A stretch of DNA of 64,000 bases from an uncultured Bacteroidia bacterium (lineage in GTDB: Bacteria > Bacteroidota > Bacteroidia > Bacteroidales > UBA932), in contig CACZHP010000008.1 of assembly GCA_902780935.1 (NCBI GenBank), positions 62,001 to 126,000 of the forward strand, written 5' to 3'. Made by a program: the position numbers and the translations under genes. This document shows, in pieces, positions 34,649 through 44,060 of this stretch (its first letter is position 1; each line of letters starts with the position of its first letter). Below the pieces are notes generated by a model, which was given only the letters and a program-made list of their open reading frames with translations, was not told the origin of the DNA and ran no database searches.

Positions 34649-35527
34649 ATGGATGTGGTGATCACATATGTGGATGGGAACGATCCTTTTTGGAAGGAGG
34701 ATTACATGAATGCTGTCGGAGGAGACGTCCTTTCCAAAAGATTCCGCGACTGGGGCACCTTGAAGTACCTTTTGAGGGGGATAGGAAAGTTCCTCCCATA
34801 CGTCCGGAAAGTGCATCTGGTAGTCTCCAGGGACAGCCAGGTCCCGTCTTGGGTCAACCGTTCGGAGGTCAATGTGGTTCTCCACCGTGACATAATCCCC
34901 GAGGCTTATCTCCCCACGTTCAACTCGAGCATGATCGAGATGTTCCTTCACAGGATCGAAGGCCTTGATGAGAAGTTCCTCTATTTCAATGACGACATGT
35001 TCCCGATGCGTCCTCTTCCTGAAGACGCTTTCTTCAAGGGCGGCAAGCCGTCCATAGGGTTCCATAAGGTTTTTTTCGGAGGGAGCGCCTACAAGAAGCT
35101 TGTATTCATGTCTGACGCTCTCGCCAGGGAGGCTCTCGGGATGCGTCCTGGCCTTTATGCGGTCAGGCCTCAGCATGTCTGTTCCCCTATGCTCAAGAGC
35201 CTCTGCGAGGAACTTTTCAGGAAGGTTGAGGATCAGATAATGGCCTCCCTTTCACCCTTGCGGGACAAGCGGAACTACAACCAGTATCTGTTCATGGATT
35301 ATATGTATTACGGCGGGAATGTCGTGGCTGAGCCGCTGTCCAACAAGCATTTCTCGCTTGCCGCCTCATCCGTGGACAGGATCGCCCGGTTCATCGCCAA
35401 TCCTACCGCCAGCCTGGTCTGTATCAATGATGTCAGCATGAGCGAGGGTCGTTTCAATGCCATCAAACCTAAAATGCTCGGCGCTTTTGAGTCAGCGCTG
35501 CCGGAAGTGTCTGAATATGAATCCTAA
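34649..35527 (+). CDS. Stealth-type capsule polysaccharide phosphotransferase
   Basis: A 292-residue member of the Stealth family, sugar-phosphate transferases related to the GlcNAc-1-phosphotransferase that makes phosphodiester-linked polysaccharides. The conserved regions appear in order: CR1 DVVITYVDGNDPFW, CR2 RFRDWGTLKYLLRGI...DIIPEAYLPTFNSSMIE...LYFNDDMF, then CR3/CR4-like HVCSPMLKSL and QYLFMDY. It overlaps the following glycosyltransferase by 11 nt, so the two likely build a surface glycan together. Confidence 0.9.
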   Translation: MDVVITYVDGNDPFWKEDYMNAVGGDVLSKRFRDWGTLKYLLRGIGKFLPYVRKVHLVVSRDSQVPSWVNRSEVNVVLHRDIIPEAYLPTFNSSMIEMFLHRIEGLDEKFLYFNDDMFPMRPLPEDAFFKGGKPSIGFHKVFFGGSAYKKLVFMSDALAREALGMRPGLYAVRPQHVCSPMLKSLCEELFRKVEDQIMASLSPLRDKRNYNQYLFMDYMYYGGNVVAEPLSNKHFSLAASSVDRIARFIANPTASLVCINDVSMSEGRFNAIKPKMLGAFESALPEVSEYES

Positions 35528-36461
35528 GGTGTCAGTGATAGTCCCCATCTATGGGGTTGAGGTTTTCATCCGGAGGTGCGTCGAGTCTCTTTGCTCGCAG
35601 GACTATGATAATTACGAGCTGGTCTTCGTGGATGACGGCTCGCCGGACAGTTCGGTGGACATCCTTGCGGAAGTCCTTGATGCTCATCCTGAAGTAAGGG
35701 CTAAGTCGCTGATAATAAGACAGAAGAATGCAGGCCTACCCAAGGCCAGGATGGCCGGTCTGGGCGTCGCTACAGGCGACTATGTGATTCATGTGGATTC
35801 TGACGACTGGGTGGAACCGGATTACCTTAGCCAGCTGGTCGGGAAGGCTGTCGAAGAGGGTGCGGATGTGGTCTATTGCGATTATTTCAAGGAATATGAT
35901 TGCAAGCCCGCCAAGATCGAGGTGGAGAATGATTTCACTCCTGCCGACGGCCCTTCCGCGGTCAAGGCCGTGAATAACGGGGTCATCCGGGCGTATATGT
36001 GGAACAAGCTGGTCCGAAGAGAGTTATATGACCTTGATAATATGATCGTCCCAATCAGGGGGTATCATGAGGATATAGTTTTCCAGACCCAGATATTGTG
36101 TCACGCGGCCAAATGTGTCCATCTGAGAAAGCCCCTTTACCATTACCGTAGGAGGAGGTCAGGCTCTCTGACAAGGGCGTCACTGGTCAATTCAAGGCAT
36201 TATTCGGCTGAGAACATGCTCTATCTTTACGAGCGCCTTCCCAAAGACAGGGAACCGGTCACGTCGAGCGGCATCTACATCCTTCTCCGCGCCGGGTGGT
36301 ATTGCTGCGTCACCCTATGGCTCAAGAAACTCGCCGAACACCCGGATGTGGTTGACATCCTCGCCGGGATGGACTATGTCCACGGTTGCAGGGTACCGAT
36401 CGCCAAACAGGCCTACACGAAACTCTGCTGCAAACTGATAAAACTCTTTTCGAAGCGCTGA
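35517..36461 (+). CDS. Family 2 glycosyltransferase
   Basis: A 314-residue GT-A enzyme. It starts MNPKVSVIVPIYGVEVFIRRC, has FVDDGSPDSS, the DxD-like HVDSDDWVEPDYL that binds the nucleotide-sugar metal, and YHEDIVFQTQ with the catalytic acid region. No membrane helices, so a cytoplasmic or membrane-associated transferase acting on a glycan precursor. The ATG at 35517 lies within the last codons of the Stealth gene; an upstream start would overlap it by 70 nt and lacks similarity. It is convergent with yqeY. Confidence 0.9.
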   Translation: MNPKVSVIVPIYGVEVFIRRCVESLCSQDYDNYELVFVDDGSPDSSVDILAEVLDAHPEVRAKSLIIRQKNAGLPKARMAGLGVATGDYVIHVDSDDWVEPDYLSQLVGKAVEEGADVVYCDYFKEYDCKPAKIEVENDFTPADGPSAVKAVNNGVIRAYMWNKLVRRELYDLDNMIVPIRGYHEDIVFQTQILCHAAKCVHLRKPLYHYRRRRSGSLTRASLVNSRHYSAENMLYLYERLPKDREPVTSSGIYILLRAGWYCCVTLWLKKLAEHPDVVDILAGMDYVHGCRVPIAKQAYTKLCCKLIKLFSKR

Positions 36462-36463
36462 AG

Positions 36464-36913
36464 CTAGCTTAGAAGCCGCTTGACGACTGTGGAGATGGTA
36501 CGTCCGTCGGACTGGCCGGCGAGGGCCTTGTTGGCCGCTCCCATGACCTTGCCCATGTCCTTGATCGAGGTCGCCCCGACCTCGGCGATGATCGCCTTCA
36601 CCTTCTCCTCGACCTCTGCCTCTGAAAGCTGTTTGGGAAGATACTTTTCCATTACGGCCGCCTCAGCAAGCTCATTGTCAGCGAGTTCCTGACGGCCGGC
36701 GGCGGTGAACTGCTCGGCGGACTCCTTGCGCTGCTTGATAAGCTTCTGGATCATCTTCAGGATGTCGGCGTCGGTGACCTCCTTGCTTCCGCATTCGGAT
36801 GTCTTGTAAATCAGGATCTCTCCTTTTATCGCTCTTGTGGCTGCGGTCGCCACGGCATCATGGGCCTTCATAGCGGTCTTGATGTCTTCTTGGATCTGTT
36901 GTTCCAGTGCCAT
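36464..36913 (-). CDS. GatB/YqeY domain protein
   Basis: A 149-residue YqeY protein, related to the tail domain of the amidotransferase subunit GatB. The N-terminus IQEDIKTAMKAHD and the C-terminal block GATSIKDMGKVMGAANKALAG..DGRTISTVVKRLLS are typical. The family may bind tRNA or take part in amidation, but its role is not settled. I start it at ATG 36913 (MALEQQIQEDI); an upstream ATG would add 13 residues. It is divergent from the next gene, sharing a 57-nt promoter gap. Confidence 0.88.
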   Translation of the reverse strand: MALEQQIQEDIKTAMKAHDAVATAATRAIKGEILIYKTSECGSKEVTDADILKMIQKLIKQRKESAEQFTAAGRQELADNELAEAAVMEKYLPKQLSEAEVEEKVKAIIAEVGATSIKDMGKVMGAANKALAGQSDGRTISTVVKRLLS

Positions 36914-36947
36914 GATTTTTCTATATTTGTCGTATACCACAAAGTTA
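36899..36947. promoter_or_regulatory. Divergent promoters between yqeY and the large hydrolase
   Basis: Plus strand: TTG (36899-36901), 20 nt, then TATATTTG (36922-36929), 41 nt before the hydrolase ATG. Minus strand: TAACTTTG (complement of 36940-36947) for yqeY, which would give a roughly 20-nt leader. The plus-strand -33 lies within the yqeY start. Confidence 0.65.
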
Positions 36948-36970
36948 AACACTTTCTCTTAATATTTCTT

Positions 36971-39900
36971 ATGAAAACGTCGCATATTCTTCTGGCAGGA
37001 GCCGTAGCGGCGGCCATGTCCATCCTTCCCCTAACGGCGGGTGCCCAAGCGGTTCCTTCAGCCGAACTATACGGCACAGGCGCCTGGAATGCCGATTCCT
37101 TGGGCAACCACAGGGTTGTGCTGAGTGTTGACAAACCTTCGGACGCTGTCCTGGCTGACATCCAGTGGCGCAGGCGTGACCTTGATCCTCAGGACAAGGA
37201 TATCATCGTGATCGACGCTGCCACTGGGGAGAGGATAAGCAATGTCTTCCGCCTGGAGACGAACCGGGAGAGGGGGAGGATTGTTTTCCAGCCCAAGACT
37301 GTTCCGGGCCGGTACTATGTGTATTACCTGAGGAACGTGATGAGCGGCAGCCGGGCTTACCCGACGGTCAAGTATCCTCCTTTCAAGGAGACGGCTTCTG
37401 AGGAGTGGGTCAGGAAAAACAAGCTGTCAGCTCGGAAACTTCCTCGCCTCCCGCAAGCGGAAGTAGTTCAATTTCAGGCTATAGGCCAGATGCACAGCTT
37501 TTATCCGATGGAGGTGATAGCGACTTCCGCCGAGAAAGCGAGGCTGCTCGGAAGCCATCCGGGGGAGAGCTATGTGATATTCACGGAAGATAGGAAGTTC
37601 CCCATCAGGATGACCACGGATATTCCTTACAAATGGATAGCTGACGACCGCCACGACACTTTCACCGGCCAGGCCGACAAGGGAGAGTATTACGTCTTCC
37701 AGATCGGCCTCTGGGCAGCCAGGTCTGAGATCAATGGTGTGAAAGTCAGCTATTCGGACCTTATCAATCCATCGACCGGGGAGAGGATTCCCTCATCTGC
37801 TTTCACATGTTTCAATACGGAAGGCACGAATGTGAAAGGAGAGGCTTTCGAGAAGAACCTGTGTGTCGCCAAGGATAAGGTCCAGGCCCTTTGGATCGGG
37901 GCCCAGCTGCCGGAGAAGATGTCTGCTGGGACTTACCGTGGGACTGTCACGGTGTCCGCCGCCAACGCTGAGTCCAAGAAGGTTGATGTGGCTCTGGAAG
38001 TGTCTGACAATGTGATAGAAAACCACGGCGACAACGAGCCCTGGAGACACTCCCGTCTTCGCTGGCTCAACTCCAGGATCGGCTTCGACGACGAGGTTGT
38101 AGCCCCGTACCTGCCCCTTGAGATGAAGGACCGGACAATCTCATGCCTCGGCCGGAAGGTCAGTCTTTCTCCCCTCGGGCTGCCGGAGGAGATCACCAGC
38201 TATTTCAAGGAGACCATGACGGGGATAGGGACTGAAGGCCGCCCTGTGCTTGCCGCGCCGATGGAACTGGCGGCGGATGGCGGGGAATGGGAGAACCTGA
38301 GCTTCGAGATCACAAAGCGTCACCGTGGTGCGATCGGGTGGAAGGCTCTCAACCAGAATGACTTGTTCCTTATGGAACTGGAAGGGGAGATGGAAGCTGA
38401 CGGGAATATCGAGTATAAGGCCATCCTTGTCGCGAGGAAGGATGCCACGGTGCGGGATATAGCTTTGAAAACCAACCTCGCTCCCGGAATAGGGAAGTAC
38501 ATGATGGGTCTTGGCGAAAAGGGCGGTTTCTGCCCCGGGAATCTCCACTGGAAATGGGATGTCCAGAAGAACCAGGACGGCCCCTGGATCGGCGATGTCA
38601 ACGCCGGACTGCAGATCCGCTTCTATGACAACAAATATGACCGCCCGCTGAACACGAATTTCTATCAGCAGAAGCCTCTCGTAATGCCAGCGTCATGGTG
38701 CAACGACGGGAAGGGAGGGATCGACATCTCATCCTCGGCCGATGGGACTTTTATTAATTCATATTCAGGTGAAAGACAGGTGAGTAAGGGGGATAACCTC
38801 TACTACTATTTTAAGGTTGCGATCACTCCTTTCCGCCCCATCGACACCGATCGGCAGTGGAGGGAGAGGTACCACCACAGCTATGACTTCATCGAGAATG
38901 TCTCGAAGGCCGGGGCGACGGTGGTTAATATCCATCACGCTACGGGGATCAATCCCTTCATCAACTATCCTTTCCTCCGTCCCGCCGAGATGAAAGCATA
39001 TATAGACGGGGCCCACGCCAAGGGGATGAAGGTCAAGATCTACGACACAGTCCGCGAGCTGACGAACAGCTGTGTGGAGATATTCGCCCTCCGGAGCCTC
39101 GGGGACGAGATATTCTCGAAAGGGCCCGGTGGGGGATATTCTTGGCTCCAGGAGCATTACGACCAAGATTATATCGGCGCTTGGTTCGTAGATTTCCTCA
39201 AGGATGCGGCGATTGTCAACACGGGGGTTTCCAGATGGCATAATTACTATCTGGAAGGTCTTGACTGGCTTGTGCGGAACGTTGGGATTGACGGGGTTTA
39301 TATCGATGACCTGGCCTTTGACCGCATGACTATGAAGCGTATAAGGAAGATCCTGGACAGGGCTAATCCCGGGGCGCTCATCGACCTCCATTCCGCCAAC
39401 CAGTACAACCCCAGGGACGGGTTCGCGAACAGCGCCAACCTCTATCTGGAGCATTTCCCTTATCTGGACAGGCTCTGGTTCGGGGAATATTTCAACTATG
39501 ATTTCCCTCCGGAGTTCTGGCTCATTGAGGTCTCCGGGATTCCTTACGGCCTTATGGGCGAGATGCTTGAGGGCGGCGGAAATCCTTGGAGAGGAATGCT
39601 TTACGGGATGACGGGCAGAAGTCCTCGAGTCAATAATACTCCTATGTGGAAGTTCTGGGACTCATTCGGGATGGCGGGTTCGGAGATGATCGGTTACTGG
39701 GTGAAGGACAATCCTGTAAAGACAGGTTCCGACAAGACCCTGGCCACTATCTACCGCCGCTTCGGTGAGAGGACGCTTATCTCGCTGGCCACCTGGGAAG
39801 ACGCTGACGCTCAAGTGGTTCTGTCAGTTGACTGGCAAGCCCTCGGCCTCGACCCCTCGAAAGTCACCCTTCATGCCCCGGAAATTAAAGACTTCCAGGA

Positions 39901-39973
39901 GGAAACCTCCTGGAAGCCCGGTGATATAATCACAGTCCCTAAAGGAAAGGGCCTGCTGATTGTCGTGGAATAA
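36971..39973 (+). CDS. Large secreted putative glycoside hydrolase (GH123_N/DUF6067-like)
   Basis: A 1000-residue secreted protein with signal peptide MKTSHILLAGAVAAAMS...TAGAQA. The N-terminal ~400 residues look like beta-sandwich modules. The C-terminal half resembles a TIM barrel with acidic motifs: VGIDGVYIDDLAFDR (likely catalytic or substrate-binding Asp pair), ALIDLHSANQYNP and FGEYFNYDFPPEFWLIEVSG. I associate this with Bacteroidota proteins annotated as GH123 N-terminal or DUF6067, but I cannot confirm the family. I chose ATG 36971 because an upstream in-frame start overlaps yqeY and has no signal sequence. Its stop directly abuts the stop of pckA. Confidence 0.7.
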   Translation: MKTSHILLAGAVAAAMSILPLTAGAQAVPSAELYGTGAWNADSLGNHRVVLSVDKPSDAVLADIQWRRRDLDPQDKDIIVIDAATGERISNVFRLETNRERGRIVFQPKTVPGRYYVYYLRNVMSGSRAYPTVKYPPFKETASEEWVRKNKLSARKLPRLPQAEVVQFQAIGQMHSFYPMEVIATSAEKARLLGSHPGESYVIFTEDRKFPIRMTTDIPYKWIADDRHDTFTGQADKGEYYVFQIGLWAARSEINGVKVSYSDLINPSTGERIPSSAFTCFNTEGTNVKGEAFEKNLCVAKDKVQALWIGAQLPEKMSAGTYRGTVTVSAANAESKKVDVALEVSDNVIENHGDNEPWRHSRLRWLNSRIGFDDEVVAPYLPLEMKDRTISCLGRKVSLSPLGLPEEITSYFKETMTGIGTEGRPVLAAPMELAADGGEWENLSFEITKRHRGAIGWKALNQNDLFLMELEGEMEADGNIEYKAILVARKDATVRDIALKTNLAPGIGKYMMGLGEKGGFCPGNLHWKWDVQKNQDGPWIGDVNAGLQIRFYDNKYDRPLNTNFYQQKPLVMPASWCNDGKGGIDISSSADGTFINSYSGERQVSKGDNLYYYFKVAITPFRPIDTDRQWRERYHHSYDFIENVSKAGATVVNIHHATGINPFINYPFLRPAEMKAYIDGAHAKGMKVKIYDTVRELTNSCVEIFALRSLGDEIFSKGPGGGYSWLQEHYDQDYIGAWFVDFLKDAAIVNTGVSRWHNYYLEGLDWLVRNVGIDGVYIDDLAFDRMTMKRIRKILDRANPGALIDLHSANQYNPRDGFANSANLYLEHFPYLDRLWFGEYFNYDFPPEFWLIEVSGIPYGLMGEMLEGGGNPWRGMLYGMTGRSPRVNNTPMWKFWDSFGMAGSEMIGYWVKDNPVKTGSDKTLATIYRRFGERTLISLATWEDADAQVVLSVDWQALGLDPSKVTLHAPEIKDFQEETSWKPGDIITVPKGKGLLIVVE

Positions 39974-41578
<1,605 letters not shown>

Positions 41579-41678
41579 AATAAAAAACGAATTTATTTAG
41601 TTGAACTTATTCCTTTAAAACGCCCGCGAATTTACTGAAAAAAAGCGCATACTTCAAACCTGATGGCGATTAATTTCG

Positions 41679-41686
41679 TACATTTG
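41679..41686 (+). promoter_or_regulatory. Possible recQ promoter -7 element
   Basis: TACATTTG matches TAnnTTTG, 86 nt before the recQ ATG. No good -33 element is visible. The rest of the AT-rich gap 41579-41772 shows no other clear feature, and I could not place the pckA promoter. Confidence 0.4.
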
Positions 41687-41772
41687 TGAACGCGGAATTA
41701 TTTCCTGCAAATTATTTGCCATGGATGTTCGCAAGTTGTTGTTATAAAACGATTTAAAATTTTTAATTAATA

Positions 41773-43701
41773 ATGTCGCCGGCTGATGTGCTGAAGGATT
41801 ATTGGGGGTACGATAGTTTCCGCCCAATGCAGGAGGAGATTATCTCGGCCGCCCTGGAGGGGAAGGATGTGCTGGCGATCCTGCCCACGGGCGGTGGGAA
41901 GTCCGTCTGTTTCCAGGTGCCGGGAATCATGGCGGAGGGCCTGACCATTGTGGTGACCCCGCTGATCGCCCTGATGAAGGACCAGGTCCAGAACCTGGAG
42001 AAGAGGGGAGTGAGGGCTCTGGCAATCCATGCCGGGATGTCCCGTCATGAGGTGGATCTGGCTCTTAACAACGCCGCTTACGGGGATTACAAGTTCCTGT
42101 ACCTTTCCCCTGAACGTCTGGGGACCCGCCTTTTCCAGTCTTATCTTGACATACTGAATGTCAGCTACATAGTAGTCGATGAGGCGCATTGCATCTCACA
42201 GTGGGGATATGATTTCAGGCCGGACTATCTAAAGATAGGTGACCTGCGAGAGAGAATTGACGCTCCGGTGATAGCCTTGACCGCGACTGCTACCCCCACC
42301 GTGGCTGACGACATCATGGACAAACTGGGTTTCCGGGAGAAGCTCCTCCTGAAGAGCGGTTTCGAGAGACCGAACCTGAGTTATATCGTGCGGCATGTGG
42401 AGGACAAGAACTCGCAGATCCTGAATATCTGCCGGGGTGTCCCTGGCAGTGGGATAGTCTATGCCCGCAACAGGGCAAAGTGCGAGGAGCTTGCAGCCAT
42501 GCTCAAGGCCGAGGGGATCAGTGCGGAGTTCTATCACGCCGGTCTCGGATCCCACGCCCGGAGCGAGCGTCAGGAGGCCTGGAAGGCCGGCAGGACACAG
42601 GTTATGGTCTGTACAAACGCTTTCGGAATGGGCATCGACAAGCCGGATGTGCGGTTCGTGGCTCATTATGACCTTCCGGATAGTCCGGAGGCGTATTTCC
42701 AGGAGGCCGGAAGGGCAGGCAGGGACGGGAAGCGCTCTTATGCCTTGCTTCTTTGGAACGGGATCGACACCCGCCGCCTTTCCCAGATCGGAAATGTCTC
42801 TTTCCCTTCCCTTGAATACATAGGGAACATATACCAGAAGCTTCACGCTTTCTTTGAGATTCCTTACGATGCCGGGATCGGCCGCCAGTTGAAGTTCTCA
42901 CTGGAGGACTTTTGCAAGGCGTTCGGGTTCCAGCGCGCTCCGGTGTTCCATTCCCTGAAATATCTCGAGCGTTCCGGGCACCTGACGTATTCGGAAGAGG
43001 TGGACATCCCGACGAAGGTCAGGATCTCCGCTGACCGGAAGTCGTTGTATGACATTGACTTGCCCAGTCAGGAGATGGCTTCTCTGCTGGACTTGCTGAT
43101 GCGGACATATCCGGGAATATTCTCTTTCCTCCAGACTCTTGACGAGGATTATCTGGCCGGCCGTCTCGGAACCACCGTGCCAGGGCTGCGACAGCTATTA
43201 TATTCGCTCTCCCTTGAACATGTCATCTCTTATGTGCCGGCTGCTCATTCGGATGTGGTGTTTCTGCACCATGACAGGTTGAGGCCGGGGAATGTGGATC
43301 TCATGCCGGAGCGCTACAAGATGCTCAGGGATAATTTCCGTTCCCGGTCGGAGGCGATGCTTGAATATGCGTCCGAGACATCCGAGTGCCGCTCCCGCTA
43401 CCTCCTGCGCTACTTCGGCCAGACCGACACCACCGACTGCGGCACTTGCGACATTTGTCGTGGCAGACAGGCTCTGGCAGTCCAGACTCCTCGCTTCGCT
43501 CGGCCCCTCCCATCTCTTGGAGAGTGCGTGAAAACAAGTTTTCCCTCCCTCTCCTGCGATATGGGCCCCTCCCTCTTGCGTGACAGACCTGTCTGCCACG
43601 TCAGCCAGTATTTCCGATTCGTCCGGTGCGGCCAGTCTGGCAGGCTCAACCCATGCCACCCTCGGCATTGTAAGAGGGGGGACCGGAGCGGAACGAAGTG
43701 A
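41773..43701 (+). CDS. recQ: RecQ DNA helicase, C-terminus disrupted by inserts
   Basis: A RecQ-type 3'-5' DNA helicase. Motif I LPTGGGKSVCFQ, DEAH box VDEAHCISQWGYDFRPDY, motif V/VI with FGMGIDKPDVRFV and QEAGRAGRDGKRS, then the zinc-binding cysteines CRSRYLLRYFG...CGTCDIC near residues 535-560. At about residue 563 the frame enters a palindromic insert with core C ([12 protein letters not shown]) and ends 80 codons later in the following core A copy, in the wrong frame. The expected C-terminal tail is in the +1 frame (43580-43993). The helicase core is intact, so the truncated protein may still work. Confidence 0.9.
   Translation: MSPADVLKDYWGYDSFRPMQEEIISAALEGKDVLAILPTGGGKSVCFQVPGIMAEGLTIVVTPLIALMKDQVQNLEKRGVRALAIHAGMSRHEVDLALNNAAYGDYKFLYLSPERLGTRLFQSYLDILNVSYIVVDEAHCISQWGYDFRPDYLKIGDLRERIDAPVIALTATATPTVADDIMDKLGFREKLLLKSGFERPNLSYIVRHVEDKNSQILNICRGVPGSGIVYARNRAKCEELAAMLKAEGISAEFYHAGLGSHARSERQEAWKAGRTQVMVCTNAFGMGIDKPDVRFVAHYDLPDSPEAYFQEAGRAGRDGKRSYALLLWNGIDTRRLSQIGNVSFPSLEYIGNIYQKLHAFFEIPYDAGIGRQLKFSLEDFCKAFGFQRAPVFHSLKYLERSGHLTYSEEVDIPTKVRISADRKSLYDIDLPSQEMASLLDLLMRTYPGIFSFLQTLDEDYLAGRLGTTVPGLRQLLYSLSLEHVISYVPAAHSDVVFLHHDRLRPGNVDLMPERYKMLRDNFRSRSEAMLEYASETSECRSRYLLRYFGQTDTTDCGTCDICRGRQALAVQTPRFARPLPSLGECVKTSFPSLSCDMGPSLLRDRPVCHVSQYFRFVRCGQSGRLNPCHPRHCKRGDRSGTK
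43462..43597 (+). repeat. Palindromic insert, core C, in recQ
   Basis: Outer arms GGCAGACAGG.. (43462-43476) and ..CCTGTCTGCC (43584-43597) pair over 14 nt with one bulge. The core 43502-43584 is identical, 83 of 83 nt, to the core in metH (complement of 18054-18136). The segment 43469-43490 also matches the right arm of the ABC exporter insert (complement of 8233-8253). Read in the recQ frame as [17 protein letters not shown]. Confidence 0.92.
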
Positions 43702-43993
43702 AGCGAGCGGTGGGGCCGAGCGTAGCGAGGCGGTTGAGCCGCCAGAGCTGGCAGCACCGGTAGCACCGGTCATAGCTTCTGTCGCCGAAGTTCCAAATCC
43801 TATAGAGCCGCCAGAGCTGGCAGCATCGGTTGAGGAGGCGATTGTGCGGTTCATCGAGGGAAAAGGGGGAGCGTATAGGGTTGCGGATGTGGTGGCGGAG
43901 TTCGGGAATCCGGCGAAGGGTTATCCTCAGGACTATCTAGAGGTGCTGCGGCACCTGATTGACGACGGGGTGGTTCCACCACCTGGCGGCTAA
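43580..43993 (+). CDS. Displaced RecQ C-terminal tail (out of frame)
   Basis: A 137-codon frame beginning with GTG in the core C insert. It first reads the core A insert in the conserved frame (STHATLGIVRGGTGA...GGAERSEAVEPPEL), then a native-looking helical stretch VEEAIVRFIEGKGGAYRVADVVAEFG...YLEVLRHLIDDGVV. That part resembles the C-terminal winged-helix-like tail of Bacteroidota RecQ proteins. It lies +1 relative to recQ. It could be the lost tail after an indel, a product of frameshifting, or a sequencing artefact. Independent translation is unlikely but possible. Confidence 0.55.
   Translation: MTDLSATSASISDSSGAASLAGSTHATLGIVRGGTGAERSEASGGAERSEAVEPPELAAPVAPVIASVAEVPNPIEPPELAASVEEAIVRFIEGKGGAYRVADVVAEFGNPAKGYPQDYLEVLRHLIDDGVVPPPGG
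43631..43752 (+). repeat. Palindromic insert, core A, at the recQ 3' end
   Basis: Arms 43631-43651 and 43732-43752 are identical to those of the trmO insert, and both elements are 122 nt long. The 90-nt core is 43647-43736. It follows the core C insert by 33 nt, so two different elements sit in tandem. The right arm plus flank (43736-43761) is repeated at 43805-43830 with one mismatch in 26, so a partial third copy or a duplication lies in the tail. Confidence 0.9.
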
Positions 43994-44060
43994 AGGGCTG
44001 ATTATGAATTAATAAGATATAAATTAAGTGCCGGAAGGCCGTACTTAGAAATAAGCTAAT

